Shown: one piece after another, positions 7,189 to 13,788 of the stretch | Position numbering within the stretch: the stretch's first letter is position 1 | Layout of the letters: each line of letters begins with the position of its first letter | IMG/VR virus record: IMGVR_UViG_3300034082_002068 | Span: 1 to 23,278 of that record | DNA from: a virus | DNA: 23,278 bases | Strand: one strand, 5' to 3' | Notes under the pieces: model-generated | What the model was told of the DNA's origin: nothing | Database searches by the model: none | What the model saw: the letters and a program-made list of their open reading frames with translations, nothing else | Translations under genes and position numbers: made by a program

Positions 7189-7680
7189 TTAAGTAGTTCC
7201 TGGATCATCTAATTTCTGAATATAAGAATCTATTAATCTTGATATCATTTCTGGTTTTGTATCAGACTTAAATTTAACTTTGATTTTAGCCATCCCAGAA
7301 CCATCATCATTTCTACCAGAGTCAACTTCAATTGATTTAATATTATGAGTTGAATCTGTACTAATTTTTCCGTCTTTTTTATTTTTAAAAATACCTAACA
7401 AACTTCTTTTAAGATCTGATGCTTGATTATCACCAATAACCAATCTTGCTTCAAATTCAACATCTAATTCTTCTAATCCTATAGATGAATGGTCAGCTAA
7501 AATATAAAGAGGAACATCTATATCTCTTTCACCTATTTTGAATTTTTGAATTTTAGGTGTGCCATCAACATTAAAATAATTAACTAGATTACTTATGTGT
7601 TGTTTTTCGGTAATACTTTGAGCAACCATACCGGCTTCAAGTAATCCACTAACTAATTCTTCGATATTTAATCTCGCCAT
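7189..7680 (-). CDS. DUF2589-like protein, divergent paralogue
   Basis: This 163-residue protein shares the plan of the neighbouring 8380-7778 gene: a helical N-terminus (MARLNIEELVSGLLEAGMVAQ), then the beta-strand segment IDVPLYILADHSSIGLEELD followed by VEFEARL. That segment corresponds to the DUF2589 core in which a hydrophobic 'PLLxLxPxPSL' strand precedes a 'xIEFxxxV' strand. The C-terminal MAKIKVKFKSDTKPEMISRLIDSYIQ resembles the final strand and helix of the family. The proline-rich centre is degraded, so it is a divergent member. Function is unknown. On the minus strand the start is preceded by AAAAAGGAATATAATA, one of the few AAGGA sequences near a start here. Confidence 0.65.
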   Translation of the reverse strand: MARLNIEELVSGLLEAGMVAQSITEKQHISNLVNYFNVDGTPKIQKFKIGERDIDVPLYILADHSSIGLEELDVEFEARLVIGDNQASDLKRSLLGIFKNKKDGKISTDSTHNIKSIEVDSGRNDDGSGMAKIKVKFKSDTKPEMISRLIDSYIQKLDDPGTT

Positions 7681-7730
7681 TATTATATTCCTTTTTGTTT
7701 ATAAGAAAAAAAGTGAATAAAGTTTTAAGA

Positions 7731-7763
7731 AAAAAAAAGAGACTAATTTCTTAGTCTCTTTTT
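7731..7763 (-). terminator. Intrinsic terminator of the 8380-7778 gene
   Basis: A perfect 13-bp stem (7734-7746 with 7751-7763, loop TTTC) has eight A on its left, giving a U run for minus-strand transcripts. The right side ends in five T, so it may act weakly on the other strand too. Confidence 0.9.
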
Positions 7764-7777
7764 AATAATATTACTGA

Positions 7778-8380
7778 TTATTTTCCTTTAGTATCTTCAG
7801 TAAGTGGAATTAATGATGGCTCTAACATTTGTGTTAGGTAATCAGATAATTTCAACATACCCTCAGTTGCGGGTAATTGTTCAGCATGTACTTTTACATT
7901 ATACTTAGCTGAGTTATCAGTGCTACGAGTATTTTCTTTATGAGTAGAAACTTTACCAGCCATAGAAACTGAATATTTCATTCCCCAGAATCCACCAGAT
8001 GCTGAAACTGAAGCCGAAGTTTCTGTATCAGTGCTTGATTTATCTACTTCTGAAGTTTTTACTTCCATTGTAAATTCAATATCAGCTGATGTAATAGCTA
8101 ATGAAGGAAGTGGAACCAAAGGTAACATAGGAACTTTAGAATATAAAGTTTGTATTGTTTGTTCTCCAGTTGCTCCATCTGTTACAACTCTGTTCATTTC
8201 AACGTCTAAAGATCTTGCTGATGTTTTTCCGTCTTTGTCTGTTACGAAAGCAACTTCAGAAATGTATTTCCAAGTTACATCGTTTAATTTTGCTTGTCCT
8301 TTTGCCATACCAACTATTGGAGAAACTATTAAGTCCTCAATCGGTAATCCAGCGAATTGTTGTGCGATATTATCTGCCAT
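7778..8380 (-). CDS. DUF2589 family protein
   Basis: This 200-residue protein is a good match to DUF2589. It has the N-terminal helix SPIVGMAKGQAKLND (about 20-34), the long beta-rich centre, the signature YSKVPMLPLVPLPSLAIT then SADIEFTMEV (about 80-107), a Ser/Thr-rich middle (SSTDTETSASVSASGG), and the closing YNVKVHAEQLPATEGM before the C-terminal helix. The family occurs in bacteria and phages, often as neighbouring paralogues as here, and has no known function. It is followed by a strong terminator, so the two DUF2589-like genes are separate units. The ATG is preceded by GATATATAAAAATAAAACTTAAT. Confidence 0.85.
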   Translation of the reverse strand: MADNIAQQFAGLPIEDLIVSPIVGMAKGQAKLNDVTWKYISEVAFVTDKDGKTSARSLDVEMNRVVTDGATGEQTIQTLYSKVPMLPLVPLPSLAITSADIEFTMEVKTSEVDKSSTDTETSASVSASGGFWGMKYSVSMAGKVSTHKENTRSTDNSAKYNVKVHAEQLPATEGMLKLSDYLTQMLEPSLIPLTEDTKGK

Positions 8381-8420
8381 ATTAAGTTTTATTTTTATAT
8401 ATCATATTAAAAAAGTGAAA

Positions 8421-8452
8421 AATCCTCTAAATTTTTATAAATTTAGAGGATT
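8421..8452 (-). terminator. Long hairpin, probable terminator of the ligase operon
   Basis: A perfect 14-bp stem (8421-8434 with 8439-8452, loop TTAT) lies 57 nt downstream of the ligase gene. On the minus strand it is followed by TTTTTCACTTTTTTT, an interrupted U run. AGAGGATT occurs again at 8464-8471. It could also be an RNA stabiliser for the same mRNA. Confidence 0.6.
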
Positions 8453-8508
8453 CCCTTTGTAATAGAGGATTATAATTAATTAGTGAAAATTAAAATTTTT
8501 GTATAAAA

Positions 8509-9147
8509 TTAATACTTGTAGTTCTTTGTAGGTTTCCTTGACTTTAATTGACTTTTAGTATTATTGTTTTCAGAAGTACCTAATTCTAATTTAGCATTCA
8601 TTCTTTTCATTACTAAACCCTCAATCATATCTATTGGAGTCAATTTATCAAATAAAGGTTTGAAACTATTATAATAAGATTTAACACGGTAAACATTTTC
8701 AGATATTCTATAAAGATAATCTTTTTCAGAATCTACTTGACCATATAATTTATCTAATAACTGAATTCTTTGTTCAAATGTATCACCAACTAAATACTCA
8801 CCATCAAATGTTAGAATATCAAATATAACAAACTTATGATTAAATACCTGACCATTTTCATCAGACTTTGATTTATTCATATACTCACCATTAATTACCA
8901 TCCACTCACCATTCCCACAGTAAATATCTTTAATCTCATTATCAGTAAGTTGAAAGTTAGTCAGTCTTTGACCATGTCGGTTCATAACAATGTGTTTAAC
9001 TCCATTAGTATAAATAGTAGTATTTGAACCATTTAACTTTGGTTGAGCAACTAATGAACCATTATCCCAAAATTCTAATTCACTATCTTGAATTGCATTA
9101 CGAGGCCTTGGTGGAAAAATATATCGGTAGTTTGTGTATTTTGGCAT
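8509..9147 (-). CDS. ATP-dependent DNA/RNA ligase-type nucleotidyltransferase
   Basis: This 212-residue protein has the covalent nucleotidyltransferase motifs in order: I KLNG (Lys37, the expected adenylated lysine), Ia-like NRHGQRLT (56-63), III INGEY (Glu88), IIIa FVIFDIL (106-112) with the EQR helix (125-127), IV EGLVMKR (176-182) and V SQLKSR (199-204). The substitution KxNG for KxDG, followed by Ser-Asn, recalls T4 Rnl2-type RNA ligases (K-x-x-G-T-N), while FDIL...R...L recalls DNA ligases. It stops right after motif V, so there is no C-terminal OB-fold domain. The start is the ATG of MPKYTNYR at 9147; a TTG two codons upstream lies inside the promoter box. It is the last gene of a three-gene unit. 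Confidence 0.82.
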   Translation of the reverse strand: MPKYTNYRYIFPPRPRNAIQDSELEFWDNGSLVAQPKLNGSNTTIYTNGVKHIVMNRHGQRLTNFQLTDNEIKDIYCGNGEWMVINGEYMNKSKSDENGQVFNHKFVIFDILTFDGEYLVGDTFEQRIQLLDKLYGQVDSEKDYLYRISENVYRVKSYYNSFKPLFDKLTPIDMIEGLVMKRMNAKLELGTSENNNTKSQLKSRKPTKNYKY

Positions 9148-9150
9148 ACA

Positions 9151-9181
9151 CAAATATACTAAATTCTTTCCGGAGTTCCAA
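9151..9181 (-). promoter_or_regulatory. Bacteroidota-type promoter of the ligase gene
   Basis: On the minus strand TATATTTG (9158-9151) is the -7 box and TTG (9181-9179) the -33 box, 20 nt apart. Only three bases (TGT) separate the box from the ATG, so the mRNA would start at or next to the start codon. The -33 box lies inside the upstream gene's 3' end. Confidence 0.6.
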
Positions 9182-9716
9182 TAAATATTCTAGTTAAATC
9201 CTCATTGTGTTTATCAGATTTACCTTCTATAGCCATTTTTATTTTAAGGTCTAATATCTCAATTGGATTATGAATTCTAATATATCTACTATTTAGAAAA
9301 TCACCAACTTCTATTTCTGTAAAATTAGATCCAAGGTCTTCAAAAAAGTCAACTTCATATTCTACTTTTTTAGAAAAAATATTTGGTCTATATTTAAAAG
9401 ATTTATAACCTAATCTATTTGTAATTTCAAATTCATAATCATCTTCAATATAAGAGTATCTATCTTTGTCTTTAATCAGAATATCAATATCACTTGATTC
9501 TCTATGTAATAAACCAAATAATCTAAGAGCAATTGATCCTGTTAAAATATCATCTTCTCTAAAAGTGTCTTTTATAAAATCTAGTTCCTCACTTAAATCA
9601 TCAATAGCATCATTAGTGATATTAAAAACAATATCACCATTCATAACTTTTAGTTTGAAATCTCTAAATTCCCTGACCAACTCATCTGGAGTTAGCCTAC
9701 CATACCATCTATCCAT
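9159..9716 (-). CDS. Pol-beta-fold nucleotidyltransferase (AbiEii/MNT-like)
   Basis: This 185-residue protein shows the minimal nucleotidyltransferase signature: the hG[GS] motif ILTGSIALRLFG (57-68, Gly60-Ser61), the metal-binding pair SDIDI (Asp76, Asp78) and a third acid in YEVDFFED (Asp123). The C-terminal IHNPIEILDLKIKMA and KHNEDLTRI (about 150-177) resemble the conserved 'I/P-x-x-I-x-x-x-K...K-x-x-D' end of AbiEii-type toxins. The family adds nucleotides to RNA or protein. In a phage it could act on tRNA ends or host factors; the target is unknown. It sits between an HExxH peptidase (1-nt TAATG overlap) and a ligase, all on one strand. The third acid appears intact, so activity is plausible. 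Confidence 0.75.
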   Translation of the reverse strand: MDRWYGRLTPDELVREFRDFKLKVMNGDIVFNITNDAIDDLSEELDFIKDTFREDDILTGSIALRLFGLLHRESSDIDILIKDKDRYSYIEDDYEFEITNRLGYKSFKYRPNIFSKKVEYEVDFFEDLGSNFTEIEVGDFLNSRYIRIHNPIEILDLKIKMAIEGKSDKHNEDLTRIFIGTPERI

Positions 9717-10120
9717 TATTTTGTATAAGTGTTAAAACATACAGAAGCATATTTATCATAGTCTTCTTTGTTTATATTTATTCCAAGTTTCTTAGAAAGT
9801 TTAAATCCTTTCTCCCAAGCTTGTATTTCTTCTCTTAGTTGTTTATACTTATAAAGAAGACCTTTTGTGTGCCTACCATCTAAATATCCTTTATTAAGTA
9901 TTTTATAGTTCTTATTATAAGATTTTTTATCAGATACTATAATATGTCCACATTCATGTAAAAATGAATACATAATTTTATCTTTATTCTTTTGACCACA
10001 GAGAGTTATCTCTTTATCTGTATAGTTAACCTCATCAATTCTTGAAAATCTTACAGTATAACCATGAGATTTTACCCACTTTTCTAACTTCTTAAACTCT
10101 TTATCTTTATCCATATCCAT
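9716..10120 (-). CDS. HExxH zinc metallopeptidase-like protein
   Basis: This 134-residue protein has the zinc-peptidase motif LHECGHI (His55, Glu56, His59) and a downstream REEIQAWEKG helix (96-105) whose Glu97 or Glu98 is the likely third ligand. This layout is typical of small phage proteins of the ImmA/IrrE-like or WLM/SprT-like groups. ImmA peptidases cleave repressors, SprT-like ones act on DNA-bound proteins; which applies cannot be told. There is no membrane segment. It is the first gene of a three-gene unit, with TATATTTG 8 nt before its ATG and a 1-nt overlap with the next gene. It starts with MDMDKDKEF; a start at Met3 is also possible. Confidence 0.72.
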   Translation of the reverse strand: MDMDKDKEFKKLEKWVKSHGYTVRFSRIDEVNYTDKEITLCGQKNKDKIMYSFLHECGHIIVSDKKSYNKNYKILNKGYLDGRHTKGLLYKYKQLREEIQAWEKGFKLSKKLGININKEDYDKYASVCFNTYTK

Positions 10121-10128
10121 TATTTATA

Positions 10129-10136
10129 CAAATATA
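10129..10136 (-). promoter_or_regulatory. TATATTTG -7 box of the peptidase-nucleotidyltransferase-ligase unit
   Basis: On the minus strand TCCGTATATTTGTATAAATA precedes the ATG at 10120. The 15-base core TCCGTATATTTGTAT is identical to the promoter at 3218-3228. No TTG lies 17-21 nt upstream, so the -33 box is missing or poor. Confidence 0.5.
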
Positions 10137-10144
10137 CGGATAAT

Positions 10145-11239
10145 TTACTCAATTAAGGAATCTTTTATTAAGTTTTCTATGTAGTCTTTTATACTGATAT
10201 TCTTATCTTTTAGATGTTCTTTTAACTTATCATAGATGTTATCATCAATTGTAATAGAATTTTTTTGTTCTATTAATGTATCAATTTTTGTCTGTAATTT
10301 ATTAAACAAGAAAACAATATCAGATGCAGCTACCTGTGATTCTTCTTTTTCCCTTTTAGGTTTTTCTTTTTGCTTAGGCTTTTCAGGTTTCTTTGGTTCT
10401 TCTTTTTTAGGAGCCTTTGATGGGTCAGGATCAGTGAACAATTCTTCGCTAAATATCATGGTTCCAGTTACATCAACAGTGCAGATATATTGAAATTGAA
10501 ATTGAAATTGAGTTTTAGCATCTTCATCTGAGAAGTTATAAGGAATTCCCTCAAAAGATGACCAATATTCTTTTGGTATAGAAGTAACAGGATATGATTC
10601 AGTTATTACTTTACAAATAATACATTCATTACCCCATTTAGAAATAAATTTTACTATATCACCATTATTAAATATTTCTTCATGTGAAACAGCAATCTTT
10701 TTTCTTTCTTTTATAGAATCAAATATTTTATTGATTCCTATTTCTAATAATATTTTTGAATTCTTCTGATATGTTAATGTTTCAATAATAAAGTCCTTAG
10801 CATTCATTATCTCAGCATGTGATGGAATTCTCATCCAAGTTCTACCGGTCTCATTATCATATTGTAAATGATCTTTCAAACATTTACACAAATATTTATA
10901 AGTTAATGGACATTTAGTTTCTAAACCATCTAATCTACCATATCCTTTTTCTGATAAAACTATTGTTTTACCTAACATTAAATAATTTTTAATCTTTAAA
11001 ATATCCTCAAATATGTATTTTCTATTTTGTATAAATTCAGAATCATTATAAAAGGCAGCAGATTTAGTATTGGGTCCTTTTTTAATTCTAAGACCAACTG
11101 TATTTGGTAAGTCACGGATTATAGATTGACCTACTTTACCTTGTTTAAAGGTGTTATCACTATAAACAAATATTTTATTAGGATTTTCTCTAACATAATC
11201 AGTTGTCCAATTTCCTTTGAATATCTCTATATTCTTCAT
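10145..11239 (-). CDS. Phage protein with a YSDNT/KGYGRLDGL domain and Lys/Pro/Glu linker
   Basis: This 364-residue, three-part protein has residues 1-125 carrying NPNKIFVYSDNTFKQGKVGQ, GLRIKKGP, DSEFI and VLSEKGYGRLDGL. This is a phage family usually reading 'VFGDNxxRxGKGGQ...GIxTKxxP...PxxGxGTGLAxL'; here several Gly/Pro positions are replaced, so it is divergent. I know of no proven activity. Residues about 175-250 form a second beta domain containing a QFQFQFQ repeat. A Lys/Pro/Glu-rich linker (about 257-295) leads to a C-terminal helical segment (DNIYDKLKEHLKDKNISIKD). The chosen ATG at 11239 has AGGTGA a few bases upstream; a GTG three codons earlier is possible. It overlaps the upstream gene by 41 nt, suggesting coupled translation. 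Confidence 0.72.
   Translation of the reverse strand: MKNIEIFKGNWTTDYVRENPNKIFVYSDNTFKQGKVGQSIIRDLPNTVGLRIKKGPNTKSAAFYNDSEFIQNRKYIFEDILKIKNYLMLGKTIVLSEKGYGRLDGLETKCPLTYKYLCKCLKDHLQYDNETGRTWMRIPSHAEIMNAKDFIIETLTYQKNSKILLEIGINKIFDSIKERKKIAVSHEEIFNNGDIVKFISKWGNECIICKVITESYPVTSIPKEYWSSFEGIPYNFSDEDAKTQFQFQFQYICTVDVTGTMIFSEELFTDPDPSKAPKKEEPKKPEKPKQKEKPKREKEESQVAASDIVFLFNKLQTKIDTLIEQKNSITIDDNIYDKLKEHLKDKNISIKDYIENLIKDSLIE
10490..10511. repeat. Hexanucleotide tandem repeat inside a coding region
   Basis: TTGAAA is repeated 3.7 times without error, encoding alternating Gln and Phe on the minus strand. Changes by whole units would keep the frame and add or drop a Gln-Phe pair. Confidence 0.85.
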
Positions 11240-11603
11240 ATAAATCACCTATTGTTATTTTTTGAAACTCTTTTGATAAGCCTAATATTATATCTATGTT
11301 TTTATCTCTCATTATTTCTTTTGAATAAACAGTTTTCATATCCACCATTCTACCGATACGAGGTTTTTTACCAAAAGACATTAATAATCTACCTCCTCTA
11401 AATAAATAAATAAGATTGCATTCCTCATCTTCTAAATACTCAAAATCATCAGTATAGTAGCCACAACATACCGCACAACAACATCCATAATAAGGATCAT
11501 CATAGTAATAATCATCATATCCTTCACTAAAGTATTCTTCAATAGCGGATTCTAATGATATGGTTCTATCAAGTAATTCAGTTTTATTTTTAGTTATCGC
11601 CAT
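11199..11603 (-). CDS. Unknown protein with Tyr/Asp- and Cys-rich cluster
   Basis: This 134-residue protein is of no family I recognise. Residues 27-57 are extreme in composition: SEGYDDYYYDDPYYG, then CCCAVCCGYY (Cys41, 42, 43, 46, 47), then TDDFEYLEDEEC. Five cysteines in seven positions could bind a metal or iron-sulphur cluster, or be a spot for disulphides after lysis. The flanks look ordinary (LLMSFGKKPRIGRMVDMKTVY; a charged C-terminal helix). It overlaps the upstream gene by 14 nt and the downstream gene by 41 nt, so it is part of a translationally coupled set. Its codon use looks like its neighbours', so recent import is not obvious. Confidence 0.68.
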   Translation of the reverse strand: MAITKNKTELLDRTISLESAIEEYFSEGYDDYYYDDPYYGCCCAVCCGYYTDDFEYLEDEECNLIYLFRGGRLLMSFGKKPRIGRMVDMKTVYSKEIMRDKNIDIILGLSKEFQKITIGDLYEEYRDIQRKLDN

Positions 11604-11928
11604 CTATAATATTATTTATTCTCCAGTCTCTAATATTTATTTTGAAATCTTCAAAAGAGTGTGATTGAGACATTATATCTATTCTTGTATTTATTTCTTT
11701 TATTAAGTCACTTAATTCTGTTTCTCTAATTTTAGATTTGCCATCATAAACACATTCAACTTTGTTTATATCTGATGCAATTGTCCAAACAGTTATATTA
11801 TTATAAATATCAAACATTTTTTTAGTTCTAAGAAGATACTCATTGGCTGTTTCTGAAGATAGATTAGAAACATCAACATAAGCCACAAATATAGGATTGT
11901 CTAAATTAAGATCAATTTTATCAAGCAT
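11590..11928 (-). CDS. Conserved small phage protein of unknown function
   Basis: This 112-residue protein looks like alpha/beta: NPIFVAYVDVSNL (11-23), a helix SSETANEYLLRTKKMFDIY, NITVWTIASD (44-53), then VECVYDGKS (57-65) and helices. The 'IFVAY-xx-V...ITVW...VECVYDGK' pattern is one I have seen in uncharacterised proteins of Flavobacterium and other T4-like phages; no function is known to me. It is the first gene of a three-gene overlapping set (11928-10145). The 36-bp gap upstream is AT-rich, with TATAATAAATAAAAATATTATT before the ATG in place of the AATATATA box. Confidence 0.65.
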   Translation of the reverse strand: MLDKIDLNLDNPIFVAYVDVSNLSSETANEYLLRTKKMFDIYNNITVWTIASDINKVECVYDGKSKIRETELSDLIKEINTRIDIMSQSHSFEDFKINIRDWRINNIIDGDN

Positions 11929-11964
11929 AATAATATTTTTATTTATTATACTGTAAAATACTAT

Positions 11965-12444
11965 TTAGTTTATCATGTCTAGTAGATGAACTACTCTATG
12001 GAAGATTCTATGTTTAGCTTCTTGTTTAGGTAAAAAACCACACCAATCAATTTCAGATAATTGTAGTTTTTCTTTTGGAATTATTTCTGAATCTAAACCG
12101 ATTTCAGAGATATCATTTATATAAACTGTATATAAATATAATTGTTTATACTTTTTTTCACCTTTCTTGTTGATATAATCAATAATAATAGGACTATTTG
12201 GATTTGTAATTTTAGACTTATCAATAATAACTGATGATTCTTCTCTTAGTTCTCTGATAGCAGCTTCTATTTCAGTCTCTCCACTTTCTAATCCACCTTT
12301 AGGAAAAGAATAAGTACCAAACCATCTTGAGTTGGTTGGATGGCAAAGTAAAACTTTTTGTCCTTTTAGTATAATAATAATTCCTGCGGACTTTTTCATC
12401 TTACTTTCAAACGGATCAAAATCAAACCATCTACTAATCATCAT
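11965..12444 (-). CDS. Nudix hydrolase, MutT-like
   Basis: This 159-residue protein has the Nudix box at 50-72: Gly50, Glu56, Arg64, Glu65, Glu68, Glu69, but Ser71 replaces the usual Gly. All metal-binding glutamates are kept, so activity is likely. SAGIIIILKGQKVLLC (19-34) and WFGTYSFPKGGLESGE (41-56) match the MutT-like start of the fold, including the FPKGG typical of diadenosine polyphosphate and inositol-phosphate pyrophosphohydrolases. The family hydrolyses nucleotide or polyphosphate anhydrides using Mg2+; the substrate is unknown. It starts with two adjacent Met codons. On the minus strand TTAATATATAACTCAAAATAAAAACTAT precedes the ATG in two parts: the AATATATAA box and a short leader. 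Confidence 0.9.
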   Translation of the reverse strand: MMISRWFDFDPFESKMKKSAGIIIILKGQKVLLCHPTNSRWFGTYSFPKGGLESGETEIEAAIRELREESSVIIDKSKITNPNSPIIIDYINKKGEKKYKQLYLYTVYINDISEIGLDSEIIPKEKLQLSEIDWCGFLPKQEAKHRIFHRVVHLLDMIN

Positions 12445-12472
12445 ATAGTTTTTATTTTGAGTTATATATTAA

Positions 12473-12952
12473 TTATTCCAAGTGTCTTACATCTTTATGA
12501 GATGGTTTAGACTCATTAGAATGTGACCATAATCTAGCGAATGGTGTAGTGAAGAAATCATTATAAATTAGAGTATCATCAATATGCAAAGAGATGTTAT
12601 TTACTCTACAATAGTCAGCCTTAATATGATCCCAAGAACCATTTTCAAACCTCTTTTGAATAGTACCATCTGGAAATTGAACTTCTCCAATTGTATTAGA
12701 ACCTATTTCTATCAAATGGTCATATACAGAGAACTTATGAGTCCACCTAATACCATAAGATCTTACTTGATTCTCTAATTCAGTTGTCCAAGATCCACCA
12801 GTTAAAATATGAACTTCACCACCCGATGAAACAATAGCATTTGATAGAAACTTGAATTCATTTGGTATTGAATCTATAACACCGTGTAAGTCTAAACCTA
12901 ATTTAAATTTATCACTATCACTTTCATTTATCATATGACTGAATTTAATCAC
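12473..12952 (-). CDS. HAD-like phosphatase with His in motif I; GTG start
   Basis: This 159-residue HAD-fold protein has motif I LDLHGVID (Asp21, with His23 where the second Asp normally lies), motif II HILTGG (Thr51), a likely motif III Lys111 and motif IV HIDDT (Asp125-Asp126). Asp-x-Asp normally supplies the nucleophile and the general acid; Asp-x-His may keep binding or altered chemistry. The start is GTG at 12952-12950: AATATATAA lies 3 nt upstream, the same spacing as six other genes, whereas the next ATG (residue 7) would be about 21 nt away. With the GTG start the N-terminus reads MIKFSHMINESD, a weak capsid-targeting match (F-x-x-M-I-x-E). Substrate unknown. Confidence 0.8.
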   Translation of the reverse strand: MIKFSHMINESDSDKFKLGLDLHGVIDSIPNEFKFLSNAIVSSGGEVHILTGGSWTTELENQVRSYGIRWTHKFSVYDHLIEIGSNTIGEVQFPDGTIQKRFENGSWDHIKADYCRVNNISLHIDDTLIYNDFFTTPFARLWSHSNESKPSHKDVRHLE

Positions 12953-12955
12953 ATA

Positions 12956-12964
12956 TTATATATT
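12956..12964 (-). promoter_or_regulatory. AATATATAA start-proximal box, decides the GTG start
   Basis: On the minus strand AATATATAA-TAT-GTG follows the box-N3-start pattern exactly and argues for the GTG at 12952 over the ATG 18 nt downstream. Confidence 0.5.
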
Positions 12965-12981
12965 AATATTTACTTATCTTT

Positions 12982-13788
12982 TTAAATCTTTACATAAGAC
13001 TTAACATATTTATCCCACAATTCAGATGGGAACTCATTTTGATGTTCTAGTAAAAAAGAATAGTATTTAGAGTATGTTTCTTTAATTATTTCAAATCCAC
13101 ATCGGTCTAAAGACTTAGATGAAATATCTTTAGAATTTATCTTATGATTATCAAAATTATTTGGATTGTTAATATCACCACTTTGTTTATGACCAGCCAT
13201 ATCTGATGGATCAGACCAATTAAAACAATAAGATGGAATATAATAAGTAAAATACTCATCTAATTGTTTCTCATCTCTTAGTTTAGTGTACCAACTTAAT
13301 CCTTCATATCCAGTTAGGTCTTGTCTAAAACCAATTTCTTTAATTCTACTCATTTTAACAATAACAGAAGCCTCAAGTGTATTTCTTGTCAGTTCTAATT
13401 TATTATTTGTAGCGAAGAAACTTCTTTCTGGCTTCCAAGCATCTCTACCATTTGATATAATACCATCTATAGCTTGTCTGAAATGCCAAGGTAGATAAAT
13501 ATCATCATCATCTGCCAACATAAAATAATCACCAGTTGAATGAGTAACAGCATCTCTACAAATCGCACCACGATTAGTATATGGTAATTTGGTTTGATAA
13601 TCTATACCGTTATTAATAACAGTTATATTTGAGTATTCAAGACTTGGATTAAGAGAAAACGGGTTTTCTTCATCTGTGTTAAAAATAACCAACTCTGAAT
13701 TTCTATAATCTTGTTGTAAAAATTGTTCAATGATGCGCTCAACACATCTATATCTACGGAATGTAGTGCATATAAAACTTAACTTCAT
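12982..13788 (-). CDS. Family 2-like glycosyltransferase
   Basis: This 268-residue GT-A fold protein begins MKLSFICTTFRRYRCVERII, the first strand and helix of the nucleotide-sugar-binding fold. NITVINNG and TNRGAICRDAVTHSTGDYFM lead to the metal-binding acidic run LADDDD (Asp93-96, the DxD position). The C-terminal part (WYTKLRDEKQ, YYIPSYCFNWSD) fits the acceptor region. Such phage enzymes modify DNA bases, host surface sugars or phage proteins; the acceptor cannot be read here. No membrane segment. The ATG at 13788 overlaps the upstream stop as ATGA. An earlier frame-open ATG at 13833 would add 15 residues inside the upstream gene and is less likely. Confidence 0.83.
   Translation of the reverse strand: MKLSFICTTFRRYRCVERIIEQFLQQDYRNSELVIFNTDEENPFSLNPSLEYSNITVINNGIDYQTKLPYTNRGAICRDAVTHSTGDYFMLADDDDIYLPWHFRQAIDGIISNGRDAWKPERSFFATNNKLELTRNTLEASVIVKMSRIKEIGFRQDLTGYEGLSWYTKLRDEKQLDEYFTYYIPSYCFNWSDPSDMAGHKQSGDINNPNNFDNHKINSKDISSKSLDRCGFEIIKETYSKYYSFLLEHQNEFPSELWDKYVKSYVKI

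Noticed and set aside
6979-7212. 77-codon plus-strand frame over the small zinc-ribbon gene
   Set aside because: Antisense to paired CxxC motifs, and its own product is a low-complexity hydrophobic peptide.
8031-8462. 143-codon open frame on the plus strand, opposite the DUF2589 gene
   Set aside because: It is antisense to a gene with a clear family signature and its product has no recognisable domain or start context.
9148-9153. TTG start giving Met-Cys before the ligase
   Set aside because: The TTG is part of the TATATTTG box; the ATG of MPKYTNYR fits better.
10490-10511. Short tandem repeats considered as a CRISPR-like array
   Set aside because: Units are 6 bp, contiguous, without spacers, and lie in a coding frame.
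11126-11401. 91-codon plus-strand frame
   Set aside because: Covers two overlapping minus-strand genes and encodes a Leu/Phe/Ile-rich product typical of antisense frames in AT-rich DNA.
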